Source: Pseudoalteromonas prydzensis (GTDB lineage Bacteria; Pseudomonadota; Gammaproteobacteria; Enterobacterales; Alteromonadaceae). From it: 64,000 bases of DNA. The notes under the pieces were generated by a model that saw nothing but the letters and a program-made list of their open reading frames with translations, did no database searches and was not told where the DNA came from. Location of the stretch: the NCBI RefSeq assembly GCF_001661495.1, contig NZ_BDDT01000002.1, forward strand, positions 310,001 to 374,000, given 5' to 3'. Made by a program: the position numbers and the translations under genes. Of this stretch, positions 37,859-46,692 are shown piece after piece; positions within the stretch are counted from its first letter, which is position 1; each line of letters starts with the position of its first letter.

Positions 37859-38722
37859 ATGCAAAGAATTTTAGGATTAATAGTTGTGCTAGCAGCCGTA
37901 TTAGGTGGCTTTGCTTTTGCTGGTGGTAATTTAGCGAGTATGTGGCAGCCTGCTGAGTTCGTCATCATTTTTGGCGCCAGCTTAGGTGCGCTAATAGTTG
38001 GTAATTCTCGTTATGTACTTAAAGAAATGCTAAGCCAGTTGAGGTATCAATTTTTTAATAACAAAGAATATAACAATAAAGATTTATACCACGACTTATT
38101 AATGGTGGTGTATTCCTTATTAGAGTTGGCACGTTTAAAAGGTATTAAAGAGCTGGATGACCATGTTGAGAACCCTGATACTAGCTCAATTTTTTTGGCT
38201 TACCCGCAAGTAACTGCATTTCCACAATTAGTCACCTTTATTTGCGATAACTTACGCTTGTATAGCATGGGAAAGATTAGTCCACATGATTTTGACGCCA
38301 TGTTAGAGCTAGAGATTTTCACCATTGAAGAGCAAAAATCAAAACCTGCGAATGCCTTGGCTGATATAGCTGAAGCCATGCCAGGATTTGGTATTTTAGC
38401 TGCGGTTGGCGGCATTATTATCACTATGCAGCATTTAGATGGACCGTTAAGTGAAATCGGCTATCACGTAGCTGCTGCGTTAGTGGGCACCTTTATTGGT
38501 ATTTTTGGTTGTTATTGCTTAATGGCGCCGCTGTCATCAGCGATGCACCAATATGTGAAAAAGCAAATGGCTATGCTGGAGTGTGTTCGCGCCATGTTAG
38601 TGGCCCATGCAAAAGGACATGTAGCGATCGTTGCGACTGATTCAGGCCGCAAGTTAATCACCGAAGAAAGTAAGCCGTCTTTTACCACGATGGAACAGTG
38701 GATCAATAACAGGGCAGCATAA
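37859..38722 (+). CDS. lafT: Lateral flagellar stator LafT (MotA family)
   Basis: A 287-residue stator subunit with four membrane helices: near residues 3-20 and 27-50, then AMPGFGILAAVGGIIITM and VAAALVGTFIGIFGCYCLMAPL. The cytoplasmic loop with charged residues that act on FliG lies between the pairs. MotA-like size and paired with lafU at zero spacing. Confidence 0.95.
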   Translation: MQRILGLIVVLAAVLGGFAFAGGNLASMWQPAEFVIIFGASLGALIVGNSRYVLKEMLSQLRYQFFNNKEYNNKDLYHDLLMVVYSLLELARLKGIKELDDHVENPDTSSIFLAYPQVTAFPQLVTFICDNLRLYSMGKISPHDFDAMLELEIFTIEEQKSKPANALADIAEAMPGFGILAAVGGIIITMQHLDGPLSEIGYHVAAALVGTFIGIFGCYCLMAPLSSAMHQYVKKQMAMLECVRAMLVAHAKGHVAIVATDSGRKLITEESKPSFTTMEQWINNRAA

Positions 38723-39721
38723 ATGACTAATCCTAACGCTAACCCTATTATCATTCGTCGCAGCCGCAGAACAGTAAACAAAGAGCAGCATCGTGGCGCA
38801 TGGAAAGTGGCTTTTGCTGATTTTACCTTAGCAATGATGGCATTTTTTATGGTGCTTTGGATCATGGCTATCACAAACGATCAAGAGCGCAAAGATATAG
38901 CTCATTACATGCGTACGCATTCAATTTTTGATGGTAGTCCCGCTATTTTTGAGCCGGGAAATAGTCCGTTTCCGGTTGATTTAGGTGGCTCTCCATCCAT
39001 CGTTGATCACAAGGCGTCAAACCGATTGCCACCCGATAATCCGCGTCCAGGTATGAGCGAATATTTAAAAGTTCCAAAAGGTGACCATGCGCCTATGGCA
39101 GGTAAGGGCGATAAGCTGAATTCTGTTATAGACAATGAATTTGCAGCAACCAGTGATTTAAGTTTGCTATTAAATAGCTTCCAAGATTTAGCGAAAGAAG
39201 AGTTGTTACAGCAAAATTTGCAAGTTGAAAAAGTGCAATCAGGCCTTCGTGTCATTATTAAAGATGACAAAAACCATCAAATGTTCGCTCGCTCCGAACA
39301 AACGATGTCACCATTTTTTGAGGATCTCTTTTTACATTTAGGTGGCTTGTTCGAAAACATAAATAACAAAATCATAATATCCGGTCACAGTGATGCCAGT
39401 GCTTATAAAGGCAATCATTACAGTAACTGGGATTTATCCGGCGCACGGGCATTGCAAGCCAGAAAGATCATGGTAGCGGGTGGCATGTTGCAATCTCAAG
39501 TGATGCAAGTAAATGCTTTTTCTGCAAACCGTTTAATTAACGTTGATGATAAGTTTGCCAGTGAAAATAGACGAGTAGAGATCCTGATACTGACAAAAAA
39601 AGCCGAAGCTGAATTAAATCAAATGTTTGCTGAAGATAATGTCAATAACCCTGTAAAAAAGGCTGCCAGTGCAGCGACTGCAAATGAACCTGTTTTACGT
39701 TCGCAGGGGCTACATGAATAA
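38723..39721 (+). CDS. lafU: Lateral flagellar stator LafU (MotB family)
   Basis: A 332-residue stator anchor. A single membrane helix near residues 29-52 has the ion-binding Asp33 (VAFADFTLAMMAFFMVLWIMA), the proton-type pattern of MotB rather than the sodium-type PomB. The C-terminal OmpA-like peptidoglycan domain includes IISGHSDASAYKGNHYSNWDLSGARALQA. It would make the lateral motor proton-driven, as in Vibrio lateral flagella. Confidence 0.95.
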   Translation: MTNPNANPIIIRRSRRTVNKEQHRGAWKVAFADFTLAMMAFFMVLWIMAITNDQERKDIAHYMRTHSIFDGSPAIFEPGNSPFPVDLGGSPSIVDHKASNRLPPDNPRPGMSEYLKVPKGDHAPMAGKGDKLNSVIDNEFAATSDLSLLLNSFQDLAKEELLQQNLQVEKVQSGLRVIIKDDKNHQMFARSEQTMSPFFEDLFLHLGGLFENINNKIIISGHSDASAYKGNHYSNWDLSGARALQARKIMVAGGMLQSQVMQVNAFSANRLINVDDKFASENRRVEILILTKKAEAELNQMFAEDNVNNPVKKAASAATANEPVLRSQGLHE

Positions 39722-40112
39722 ATTCGCAAAATCAAAACGTAGCCACCCGCGTTGGTCATTATTCAATGCGAGCCGTGAGATCCCAGCAGCAATGCAGCAG
39801 GGAGGAATTGCCGTTAAGTTACATCATCCATGGTTTTTTAATTACTTTTTATGCCGCGCTGTGATTAAAGATATCAGTGTCGGTGGCGCAGGAATTTTAG
39901 TGCCCAGTGAGCATCGATTACCACGCAAGATACGCGTGTCGTTCAACAGCACAAATAGCTTTATTGGCATTATTAAATATACCCGTACTGTGACTGAAAA
40001 ACTTAATTTTGTTGGCATTGAATGGCAAGCAAAAGATGAATTAAAACGCATTGAACTCGTTGCTGAATTACAAAAACAAGCGCGTCAAGCGGCAGCGTTT
40101 AGCAGTAAATAG
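39714..40112 (+). CDS. PilZ domain protein embedded in the lateral flagellar operon
   Basis: A 132-residue protein with one PilZ domain. RxxxR is visible in KRSHPRW near residue 10 and DxSxxG in IKDISVGGAGIL. The ATG at 39714 overlaps the lafU stop (8 bases) and follows AGGGG, so it is translationally coupled to the stator. It precedes fliM by 17 bases. It lacks the extra N-terminal YcgR domain. The position between stator and switch genes suggests that it conveys c-di-GMP to the lateral motor, an inference from context. Confidence 0.85.
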   Translation: MNKFAKSKRSHPRWSLFNASREIPAAMQQGGIAVKLHHPWFFNYFLCRAVIKDISVGGAGILVPSEHRLPRKIRVSFNSTNSFIGIIKYTRTVTEKLNFVGIEWQAKDELKRIELVAELQKQARQAAAFSSK

Positions 40113-40129
40113 AGGCTAGTAGGAAAATT

Positions 40130-41017
40130 ATGAAGCAAACTGTAAAGCCAAAAATAAAACTCTACAAGGCTGAGCAAGCTAAAGCGTGTATGCCGTATGC
40201 AATCACGCAGCAGCAGAGACAATATGAAGTTGCCTATCAACGAGCTGCTGAGTTTAGTTTACACAAAGCCGTTGAATTTGAGTTAGCACAGTTATTTAAC
40301 GATAGCCAGTTTGCTGTCGATATCAACCTTTGTTCACATAGCACGTTACAAAGTTGGCTCGGTGAAGCCAAGCGAGTGTTTTTTAAAAGTACGGTGTTTG
40401 AGCCTATTGATAGCGATGCTTACATTGCTCTGGATTATAAAAGTGCACATCGTATGGCTGATCTTTGCTTAGGTGGTGACTTGAGTCAACCAAGTACAAT
40501 GATAGTGGATAAGTCCCCCCCAGAGTTAAGCCTAAGCGAAAGTCGTATTTGCGCCAGATTACTGCAAAAGCAAGTACAAGGCATTCAAGAACTCCTATTT
40601 AAAGAACGAGCGTGTTTGTTAGCTGAGCCGTGTAGCACCAATAACTTACCCAGTGCCGTAAATTACTTGGCATTTAAAGTTCGCTTGATCCTCGATAATG
40701 ATGTGATCAGTTGGTTTATTTGGCTACCTGTGGCGTTTTTTAGTTACGCTAACAATAAAGCAGAAGCAATCGAACAGCCACAGTATCTCAACATGTCAAA
40801 AAGTCATGAGTTTTTGGTACAGGGCCGTGTTGAGATGGCACAAAAGAAAGTCACACTAAAGCAGCTTAAAGCTGCCCTCAATGGCGAAATTTTAGCAATC
40901 GAGCTGAGCGAACCTGCGCCGTTTAAATTAGGCAAAGACACCATTTTTACAGGCCAAATTGTAGAGCAAGATGCAGCATTGACCTTTCAAATCATAAATA
41001 ACTTCAATAAAGAGTAA
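40130..41017 (+). CDS. fliM: Lateral flagellar switch protein FliM, without the CheY-binding N-terminus
   Basis: A 295-residue FliM, divergent but recognisable in the middle domain (CLGGDLSQPSTMIVDKSPPELSLSESRICARLLQKQVQ) and in the C-terminal SpoA domain (about 220-290, VQGRVEMAQKKVTLKQLKAALNGEILAIEL). Typical FliM is 330-350 residues and starts with an LSQxEIDxLL-type CheY-P binding motif; here the N-terminus is MKQTVKPKIKLYKAEQAKA with no such motif. GGAAAA precedes the start. Confidence 0.9.
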   Translation: MKQTVKPKIKLYKAEQAKACMPYAITQQQRQYEVAYQRAAEFSLHKAVEFELAQLFNDSQFAVDINLCSHSTLQSWLGEAKRVFFKSTVFEPIDSDAYIALDYKSAHRMADLCLGGDLSQPSTMIVDKSPPELSLSESRICARLLQKQVQGIQELLFKERACLLAEPCSTNNLPSAVNYLAFKVRLILDNDVISWFIWLPVAFFSYANNKAEAIEQPQYLNMSKSHEFLVQGRVEMAQKKVTLKQLKAALNGEILAIELSEPAPFKLGKDTIFTGQIVEQDAALTFQIINNFNKE

Positions 41018-41024
41018 ACCAATA

Positions 41025-41354
41025 ATGAGCGATAACCTTGATGATGCCTTAGCCGGCTTAGAGCTAGACGGCTTAGACGATTTAACCACTTCTCCAAGTG
41101 AAGACAATGATATGTCGATGTTTGCCGATGTGCCGTTAACTATCACACTGGAAGTAGCGAGCACAGAGCTCACCTTAGGTGAGCTGTCACAGGCAACACA
41201 TGGCGATGTACTGCGCTTAGACAAAGCGGCTGGAGAGCCAATGGATGTGAAAGTGAATGGCGTTTATTTTGCTAAAGCTGAAGTGGTGATGGTTGATGGC
41301 CAGTATGGCATTAAATTTATTGCTCATGATAAGCAAATTGAGGCGGATAAATAA
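41025..41354 (+). CDS. fliN: Lateral flagellar switch protein FliN
   Basis: A 109-residue C-ring protein with one SpoA domain (DVPLTITLEVASTELTLGELSQATHGDVLRLDKAAGEPMDVKVNGVYFAKAEVV). The N-terminus is acidic. It forms the base of the C-ring with FliM. Confidence 0.95.
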   Translation: MSDNLDDALAGLELDGLDDLTTSPSEDNDMSMFADVPLTITLEVASTELTLGELSQATHGDVLRLDKAAGEPMDVKVNGVYFAKAEVVMVDGQYGIKFIAHDKQIEADK

Positions 41355-41357
41355 TAA

Positions 41358-42110
41358 ATGAACATACGCAGCGTATTAAAAGTAGGGTTCTGCTTAGTTG
41401 TTTGTTTGCTGCCAACTTGGTTAAGTGCTCAAGAGTTAACGTTATTTTCTTTGCGTGATACGGAGCAAGGACAAGACTACAGCGTTAAACTACAAATTCT
41501 GTTAATGATGACAGTGCTTAGCTTAATACCTGCGCTGTTAATGGTGTTAACCTCTTTTACCCGTATCGTTGTGGTGCTGGCTATTTTGCGTCAAGCGATG
41601 GGATTACAGCAAAGCCCGCCAAATAAGGTGTTAATTGGCATAGCCTTAATGTTGACCATGCTGATCATGCGTCCAGTTTGGCAAGATATTTATCAAAATG
41701 CTTACAAACCCTTTCAAGCAGAGGAAATGGGCTTAGAGCAAGCGCTTATCCGTGCAGAGCAACCACTGCGTGCTTTTATGCTTAAGCAAACACGAGAGAG
41801 TGAGCTTCATCAGGTACTTCTTATTGCCAATGAACCAACAACCTTAAAGGCAGAAGAAATTCCTTTTGAGGTGTTGATGCCGGCGTTTGTACTGAGTGAG
41901 CTTACTACTGCCTTTCAAATTGGCTTTATGTTGTTTATTCCATTTTTGATTATTGATTTGGTGGTTGCTAGTGTTCTGATGTCGATGGGGATGATGATGC
42001 TGTCGCCTTTGATAATAAGTTTACCATTTAAATTGATGGTGTTTGTTTTGGCCGATGGCTGGTCGATGGTGGCGGGTACCTTAGCAGCCACATTTGGTGC
42101 GCAGCCATGA
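41358..42110 (+). CDS. fliP: Lateral flagellar export gate protein FliP
   Basis: A 250-residue gate component. A cleavable signal sequence is likely (LVVCLLPTWLSAQ). The core (LMMTVLSLIPALLMVLTSFTRIVVVLAILRQAMGLQQSPPNKVLIGIALMLTMLIM) and LIPFLIIDLVVASVLMSMGMMMLSP are diagnostic. Its stop overlaps the fliQ start. Confidence 0.97.
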   Translation: MNIRSVLKVGFCLVVCLLPTWLSAQELTLFSLRDTEQGQDYSVKLQILLMMTVLSLIPALLMVLTSFTRIVVVLAILRQAMGLQQSPPNKVLIGIALMLTMLIMRPVWQDIYQNAYKPFQAEEMGLEQALIRAEQPLRAFMLKQTRESELHQVLLIANEPTTLKAEEIPFEVLMPAFVLSELTTAFQIGFMLFIPFLIIDLVVASVLMSMGMMMLSPLIISLPFKLMVFVLADGWSMVAGTLAATFGAQP

Positions 42111-42376
42111 GCCCAGAAATGGCGACCCAACTGATAGCCGACGCTGTTTACACCATCATTGAGATGATCTTAGTGCTGATTGTGCCAGGACTAATTTTAG
42201 GCATTGTGGTTGCTGTGATCCAAGGGGCAACTTCTATTCAAGAACAAACCCTTACTTTTTTACCGCGTATGCTATTAACCCTGCTGATGGTGGTGTTTGC
42301 AGGTCATTGGTTAGTGAGAACCTTATTGACATGGTTTGATAACTTAAAATTTATGATCCCAGGAGTCTTTGGGTGA
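42107..42376 (+). CDS. fliQ: Lateral flagellar export gate protein FliQ
   Basis: An 89-residue two-helix gate protein, identical in length to E. coli FliQ. AVIQGATSIQEQTLTFLPRMLLTLLMVVFAGHWL is characteristic. ATGA overlap with fliP and GTGA overlap with fliR. Confidence 0.96.
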   Translation: MSPEMATQLIADAVYTIIEMILVLIVPGLILGIVVAVIQGATSIQEQTLTFLPRMLLTLLMVVFAGHWLVRTLLTWFDNLKFMIPGVFG

Positions 42377-43155
42377 ACTCATTAATCGCGTTAACCAGCA
42401 ATGATATCGTTAGTTGGATGGGCACCATGTGGTGGCCCTTTGTGCGATTTTCGGCGTTGTTATGGGCCATGCCTGTTTTTGAAAATCCAGCAGTCACGCC
42501 ACGCTCAAGAATTCTTTTAGCAATGATGCTGGCTTTCTTAGTGGCAGGGCAACTGCCGTTGGCGCCTGCGGTAGATATATTTTCTCTTGATGGCGTAGTG
42601 TTAACTGTAGAGCAAATTATTTTTGGTGTGCTGATGGGATTAGCGTTAAGGCTTTTATTTGAAGTTATGTCATTAGTGGGATTAGTGCTATCAATGCAAA
42701 TGGGGTTATCAATGGCACTTGTGATGGACCCAGGGAGTGGCAACCAAGTGGCGCTACTTGGCCAGTTATTTTGGCTCATGGCGGCATTATTATTTTTTGC
42801 TGCTGATGGGCATTTGATCACTTTGCATGTCATGGTGGAAAGTTTCTCAGTATGGCCTATCGGCAATAGCATCTACAACCTTGATATTATGGCTGTGGTT
42901 AATCTGTTTGCTTGGCTATTAGCGTCTACTTTGTTGCTCGCTTTGCCAGGCGTAATCGCCATGATGCTGGTGAACTTGACTTTTGGTGTTGCAAGTCGAG
43001 CAGCACCTGCACTGAATATATTTGTGTTGGGTTTCCCTATGGCATTAATCATGGGGTTCTTTTGCGTGTTTATGACACTAAGCTATACGGGTAGCGCCTT
43101 TGCTAATCTTACTTACCATGTATTAACTGTGTTCAATACGGCAATGGGAGGGTAA
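42373..43155 (+). CDS. fliR: Lateral flagellar export gate protein FliR
   Basis: A 260-residue membrane protein with six predicted helices and FliR features (FVRFSALLWAMPVFENPAVTPRSRILLAMMLAF ... MQMGLSMALVMDPGSGNQVALLGQ). It starts with GTG overlapping the fliQ stop, so coupling is expected. The stop directly precedes flhB. Confidence 0.95.
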   Translation: MNSLIALTSNDIVSWMGTMWWPFVRFSALLWAMPVFENPAVTPRSRILLAMMLAFLVAGQLPLAPAVDIFSLDGVVLTVEQIIFGVLMGLALRLLFEVMSLVGLVLSMQMGLSMALVMDPGSGNQVALLGQLFWLMAALLFFAADGHLITLHVMVESFSVWPIGNSIYNLDIMAVVNLFAWLLASTLLLALPGVIAMMLVNLTFGVASRAAPALNIFVLGFPMALIMGFFCVFMTLSYTGSAFANLTYHVLTVFNTAMGG

Positions 43156-44286
43156 ATGTCTGACAACAGCGCACAAGAAAAAACAGAACAGCCTACTGAG
43201 AAACGTCTTAAAAAAGCCCGTGAAGAGGGGCAAGTCGCGCGTTCAAAAGAACTCAATACAGCAATTTTACTGATGGTGAGTGTGGCTGGGTTACTTTGCT
43301 TTGCCAATTTATTTTATAACCTATTTATCGAATTGATGCGCAGCACTATGCAGCTAGATCATACAATTTTAGAGAACAATAAATTAATGACCAATGCGAT
43401 TGCAGTGGCATTACTCGATATGTTGGCCACTCTTGTGCCATTTTTATTGTTAGCTTTTGCGGCTATGTGGATCACCGGTGTTTTGCCTGGTGGTTTTATT
43501 TTCTCTAAGAAATTGATCGCTCCTAAATTCAGTAAGCTAAACCCAATATCGGGTTTAGGTCGGATGTTTGGCAAACAAGTTTTCATCGAATTACTAAAAT
43601 CAATGGTCAAAATAGCGTTACTAGCAATCTGTTTATTTAGCTTTTTAACTCAGCTTTGGCAGCAGCTAATTGCACTACAAAACCAAGATTTACAAGTGGC
43701 ATTAAATCAAGGTATTAGCCTGTTGTTTTTGGCAATGATGATCACCGTTACCCTATTGTTATTTGTTGCCGTGATTGATGTGCCTTTTCAACAAAAGCAA
43801 ATTCTCGACAAAATAAAAATGACACATCAGGAAGTAAAAGAAGAACGCAAAACATCAGATGGTAACCCTGAGATCAAAAGTAAAATTAGACAAATACAGT
43901 ACCAACAAGCAAGCCGCCGTATCGAAGAGCGTGTCCCTACAGCAGATGTCATTGTTACCAACCCGACTCATTATGCAGTCGCTATTCGTTATAACGAAGA
44001 AAAAGCGAAAGCGCCCTATGTTGTCGCTAAAGGCATGGATGAGATGGCTTTACGGATCAGGACCTTAGGGCGCGAGCATAACAAAGAGGTGATTGAATTA
44101 CCTGCACTTGCACGAGCCATTTATTTTTCAACTCGAATAGACCAAGAAGTGCCTAATGGCTTATATAAAGCGGTGGCCTATGTACTGACTTATGTCATGC
44201 AATTAAAAGCTTATAAGCAAGGGCGTGGACAAGCTCCAGCGCCACTACCTGAACTTGAAATCCCAACCAACTTACAAAAACCATAG
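43156..44286 (+). CDS. flhB: Lateral flagellar export switch protein FlhB
   Basis: A 376-residue protein: N-terminal KTEQPTEKRLKKAREEGQVARSKEL, four membrane helices, and a cytoplasmic domain with the autocleavage motif NPTH (VIVTNPTHYAVAIRY). It changes substrate from hook to filament proteins with FliK. Confidence 0.97.
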   Translation: MSDNSAQEKTEQPTEKRLKKAREEGQVARSKELNTAILLMVSVAGLLCFANLFYNLFIELMRSTMQLDHTILENNKLMTNAIAVALLDMLATLVPFLLLAFAAMWITGVLPGGFIFSKKLIAPKFSKLNPISGLGRMFGKQVFIELLKSMVKIALLAICLFSFLTQLWQQLIALQNQDLQVALNQGISLLFLAMMITVTLLLFVAVIDVPFQQKQILDKIKMTHQEVKEERKTSDGNPEIKSKIRQIQYQQASRRIEERVPTADVIVTNPTHYAVAIRYNEEKAKAPYVVAKGMDEMALRIRTLGREHNKEVIELPALARAIYFSTRIDQEVPNGLYKAVAYVLTYVMQLKAYKQGRGQAPAPLPELEIPTNLQKP

Positions 44287-44295
44287 AAGTGGAGA

Positions 44296-46374
44296 ATGAC
44301 TTTGAATTGGCGTAGTTTAACCCGACCATACACTGCAATACCGGTATTACTCTTAGCTATTTTGTCTATGGTTATATTGCCATTGCCAGCGTGGTTATTA
44401 GACACTTTATTTACCTTCAATATTGTGTTGTCAGTGATTGTACTTTTAGTTGCAGTATCAAGTGCTAAGCCATTGGATTTTTCTGTTTTTCCAACTATTT
44501 TATTGGTCGCAACCTTAATGCGATTAACCCTCAATATCGCGTCGACACGCGTCGTGCTACTACACGGGCATGAAGGTTCAGACGTGGCAGGTAGAGTAAT
44601 TCAAGCCTTTGGTGAAGTGGTGATTGGCGGTAATTATGTCGTCGGTATTGTGGTTTTTATTATTTTGATGGTGATTAACTTTGTGGTGATCACCAAAGGC
44701 GGCGAGCGTATTTCTGAAGTGGCTGCGCGCTTTACCCTTGATGCCATGCCAGGTAAACAAATGGCAATAGACGCGGATTTAAATGCTGGTTTAATTGGTC
44801 CTGAACAAGCTAAAGAGCGCCGTGCAACTATTGCCAAAGAAGCGGATTTTTACGGCTCGATGGACGGGGCGTCTAAATTTGTTCGAGGTGATGCCATTGC
44901 TGGACTGATCATTTTGGTGATCAATTTATTAGGTGGTGTCAGTATCGGTGTATTCCAACATGATTTAAGCATGGCTGAAGCTTTTCAGCGCTTTGCATTG
45001 TTAACCATAGGTGATGGCTTAGTTGCTCAAGTCCCTTCATTATTACTTGCTGTTGCAGCAGCCATTATCGTTACGCGAATGAATGATGAAGGGGACATGA
45101 GTGAAGCTGTAGGGAGCCAGTTGTTAGCTTCTCCACGGGTCATCCTAACAGCCGCAATTGTGATGTTAGTGCTTGGTGTTGTACCGGGTATGCCAAGTCT
45201 AGCGTTTATTGGTTTTGGCTTACCATTGTTATACGTTGCATGGCGATTATACAAAAGTGCCCATGATGGGCAGTTGGATGAAGCACAAAATATGACCGAT
45301 ACGATTGCTCAAGAGCAATCGGCACTTAGCTGGCAAGATATTCCACACGTAGATAAGCTAAGTGTTGAACTTGGTTTTCGCCTCGTTTATTTAGCTGACA
45401 AAGAAAAAGGTGAGGAGCTGGCTAAAACCATTCGTGGCATGCGCAAAAGTCTGTCTGAACAATTAGGGTTTTTATTACCTGAAATCAGAGTCAAAGATAA
45501 CCTCAATCTCAACCCGCAAGAATATAAAATTAAGTTAGCCGGGGTTGCAGTGGCATCTGGGCAATTAAATGCAAAACAATTATTGGCACTGAATACAGGT
45601 GAAACCTACGGTCAATTAGATGGTGAACTAACTACAGATCCTGCATATGGCTTAGAAGCTGTGTGGGTTGAGGAACAAAATAAAGCAAAAGCGTTAAACA
45701 TGGGTTACTCCGTGGTTGACTTAGCAACGGTTGTTGCAACGCACATGGGTAAGATAATAAAGCAGCATTTAGATGAGTTATTTAGCTATGAAGATATACA
45801 AAACCTACATGAGCGATTAAAAGCTATCTCGCCAAGTTTAGCCGATGCCTTAGAAAAATCATTACCGATTAACTTGCAGCTAAAAGTCATGCGAATGCTT
45901 TTAAAAGAACATGTTGCTATTGGCGATATTGTAACGATTGCGGGCACTTTAGTTGATAGCATTGAAGTAACAAAAGATCCGATTTTATTAGCCGCTGATG
46001 TTCGCTGTGCATTACAGCGTTTGTTAGTAAAGCAAGTGATGGGCAGTCGTGATGAATTAACGGCATATAGCCTTGGTGAAAAATTAGAGCACACAATGCA
46101 AAGTTCGCTAGAGCAAGCAATGCAAGCGGGGAAAGTAGCGCTTGATAGTTTTGCTGTTGACCCTAATTTACTGGGGCAATTCCAACGTGCGATGCCGATT
46201 ATTTTAGATGAAATGAAAGCGATTGGTGTATCACCAGTATTAATCGTAATTCCGCAATTAAGGCCACTACTTGCACGCTATGCTCGTTCATTTACGAAAG
46301 GCGGCTTAGCGGTGCTGTCCTACAATGAAGTGCCTGATAATGTTAAAGTAAATATTGTTGGCTCCTTAGGGTAA
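44296..46374 (+). CDS. flhA: Lateral flagellar export gate protein FlhA
   Basis: A 692-residue export-gate protein, the same length as E. coli FlhA. N-terminal helices (AIPVLLLAILSMVILPLPAWLLDTLFTFNIVLSVIVL), the FHIPEP-family signature around TLDAMPGKQMAIDADLNAGLI, and the large cytoplasmic domain are all present. GGAG precedes the ATG. It is the last gene before the riboswitch-containing gap. Confidence 0.97.
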   Translation: MTLNWRSLTRPYTAIPVLLLAILSMVILPLPAWLLDTLFTFNIVLSVIVLLVAVSSAKPLDFSVFPTILLVATLMRLTLNIASTRVVLLHGHEGSDVAGRVIQAFGEVVIGGNYVVGIVVFIILMVINFVVITKGGERISEVAARFTLDAMPGKQMAIDADLNAGLIGPEQAKERRATIAKEADFYGSMDGASKFVRGDAIAGLIILVINLLGGVSIGVFQHDLSMAEAFQRFALLTIGDGLVAQVPSLLLAVAAAIIVTRMNDEGDMSEAVGSQLLASPRVILTAAIVMLVLGVVPGMPSLAFIGFGLPLLYVAWRLYKSAHDGQLDEAQNMTDTIAQEQSALSWQDIPHVDKLSVELGFRLVYLADKEKGEELAKTIRGMRKSLSEQLGFLLPEIRVKDNLNLNPQEYKIKLAGVAVASGQLNAKQLLALNTGETYGQLDGELTTDPAYGLEAVWVEEQNKAKALNMGYSVVDLATVVATHMGKIIKQHLDELFSYEDIQNLHERLKAISPSLADALEKSLPINLQLKVMRMLLKEHVAIGDIVTIAGTLVDSIEVTKDPILLAADVRCALQRLLVKQVMGSRDELTAYSLGEKLEHTMQSSLEQAMQAGKVALDSFAVDPNLLGQFQRAMPIILDEMKAIGVSPVLIVIPQLRPLLARYARSFTKGGLAVLSYNEVPDNVKVNIVGSLG

Positions 46375-46504
46375 CCAAGTAAATATGAATAAAGTGTGAA
46401 TATAGTGGCGTTCTGTTGCTTTTTTATTTTTTTTAACTATAATCAATTATTAACAGGTACTTGTTAACGTTTTAATAATAAATGTAATCAAGTCGGAAAC
46501 TAAG
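46375..46504 (+). promoter_or_regulatory. Promoter region of the motY-lafK-fliEFGHIJ operon with palindromic operator
   Basis: A sigma-70-type promoter is seen as TTGTTA (46461-46466), 16 bases, TGTAAT (46483-46488). It would start transcription near 46495, right before the riboswitch. An 18-bp palindrome, TTAACAGGTACTTGTTAA (46450-46467, one mismatched pair), overlaps the -35 box and is a likely operator. A sigma-54-like TGGCG/TTGC pair near 46405 has GG-N9-GC spacing, one base short, and is considered weak. Confidence 0.6.
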
Positions 46505-46597
46505 ACAATTAAATGGCAAACTACACCGAAAGGGTAGGACGCAAAGCTTCCAGTCTACAGCCAATAATATGGTCATGATAGTGGGGTTACATTAACT
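46505..46597 (+). ncRNA. Cyclic di-GMP-I (GEMM) riboswitch
   Basis: The GEMM-I core is unmistakable: GGCAAAC (46515-46521), a GAAA tetraloop in CCGAAAGG, then GGACGCAAAGC, CC and CTA, a variable P3 hairpin, and GTGGGGTTAC (46581-46590). The closing stem can be formed by TTAAATG and CATTAA. The base at the ligand-specificity position before CAAAC is G as I align it, favouring c-di-GMP over cGAMP. It lies in the leader of motY-lafK-fliEFGHIJ, so the master regulator and basal-body genes should respond to c-di-GMP. Confidence 0.93.
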
Positions 46598-46690
46598 TAG
46601 CGGCACTTCCTAATGTCTATTCAGACAGTTTGTTCCGCTTATTGTATACATTAAGCCTTTAATTGGGCTGTTTATGATAATTTGGAATAT
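46598..46690 (+). promoter_or_regulatory. Likely expression platform of the riboswitch
   Basis: Downstream of the aptamer AGCGG (46599-46603) can pair with CCGCT (46635-46639), enclosing an inner hairpin TGTCT/AGACA (46614-46618, 46623-46627). A further weak stem AGCC/GGCT (46654-46669) precedes TTTATGATAA, close to the motY start at 46693. No strong terminator is seen, so control may act on translation or on a weak terminator. This is inference from base pairing by eye. Confidence 0.4.
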
Positions 46691-46692
46691 CA

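Noticed and set aside
46405..46420. Sigma-54-type promoter before motY (TGGCG, TTGC)
   Set aside because: GG to GC spacing is 9, not 10, and a good sigma-70 promoter lies closer to the riboswitch; kept only as a weak possibility.
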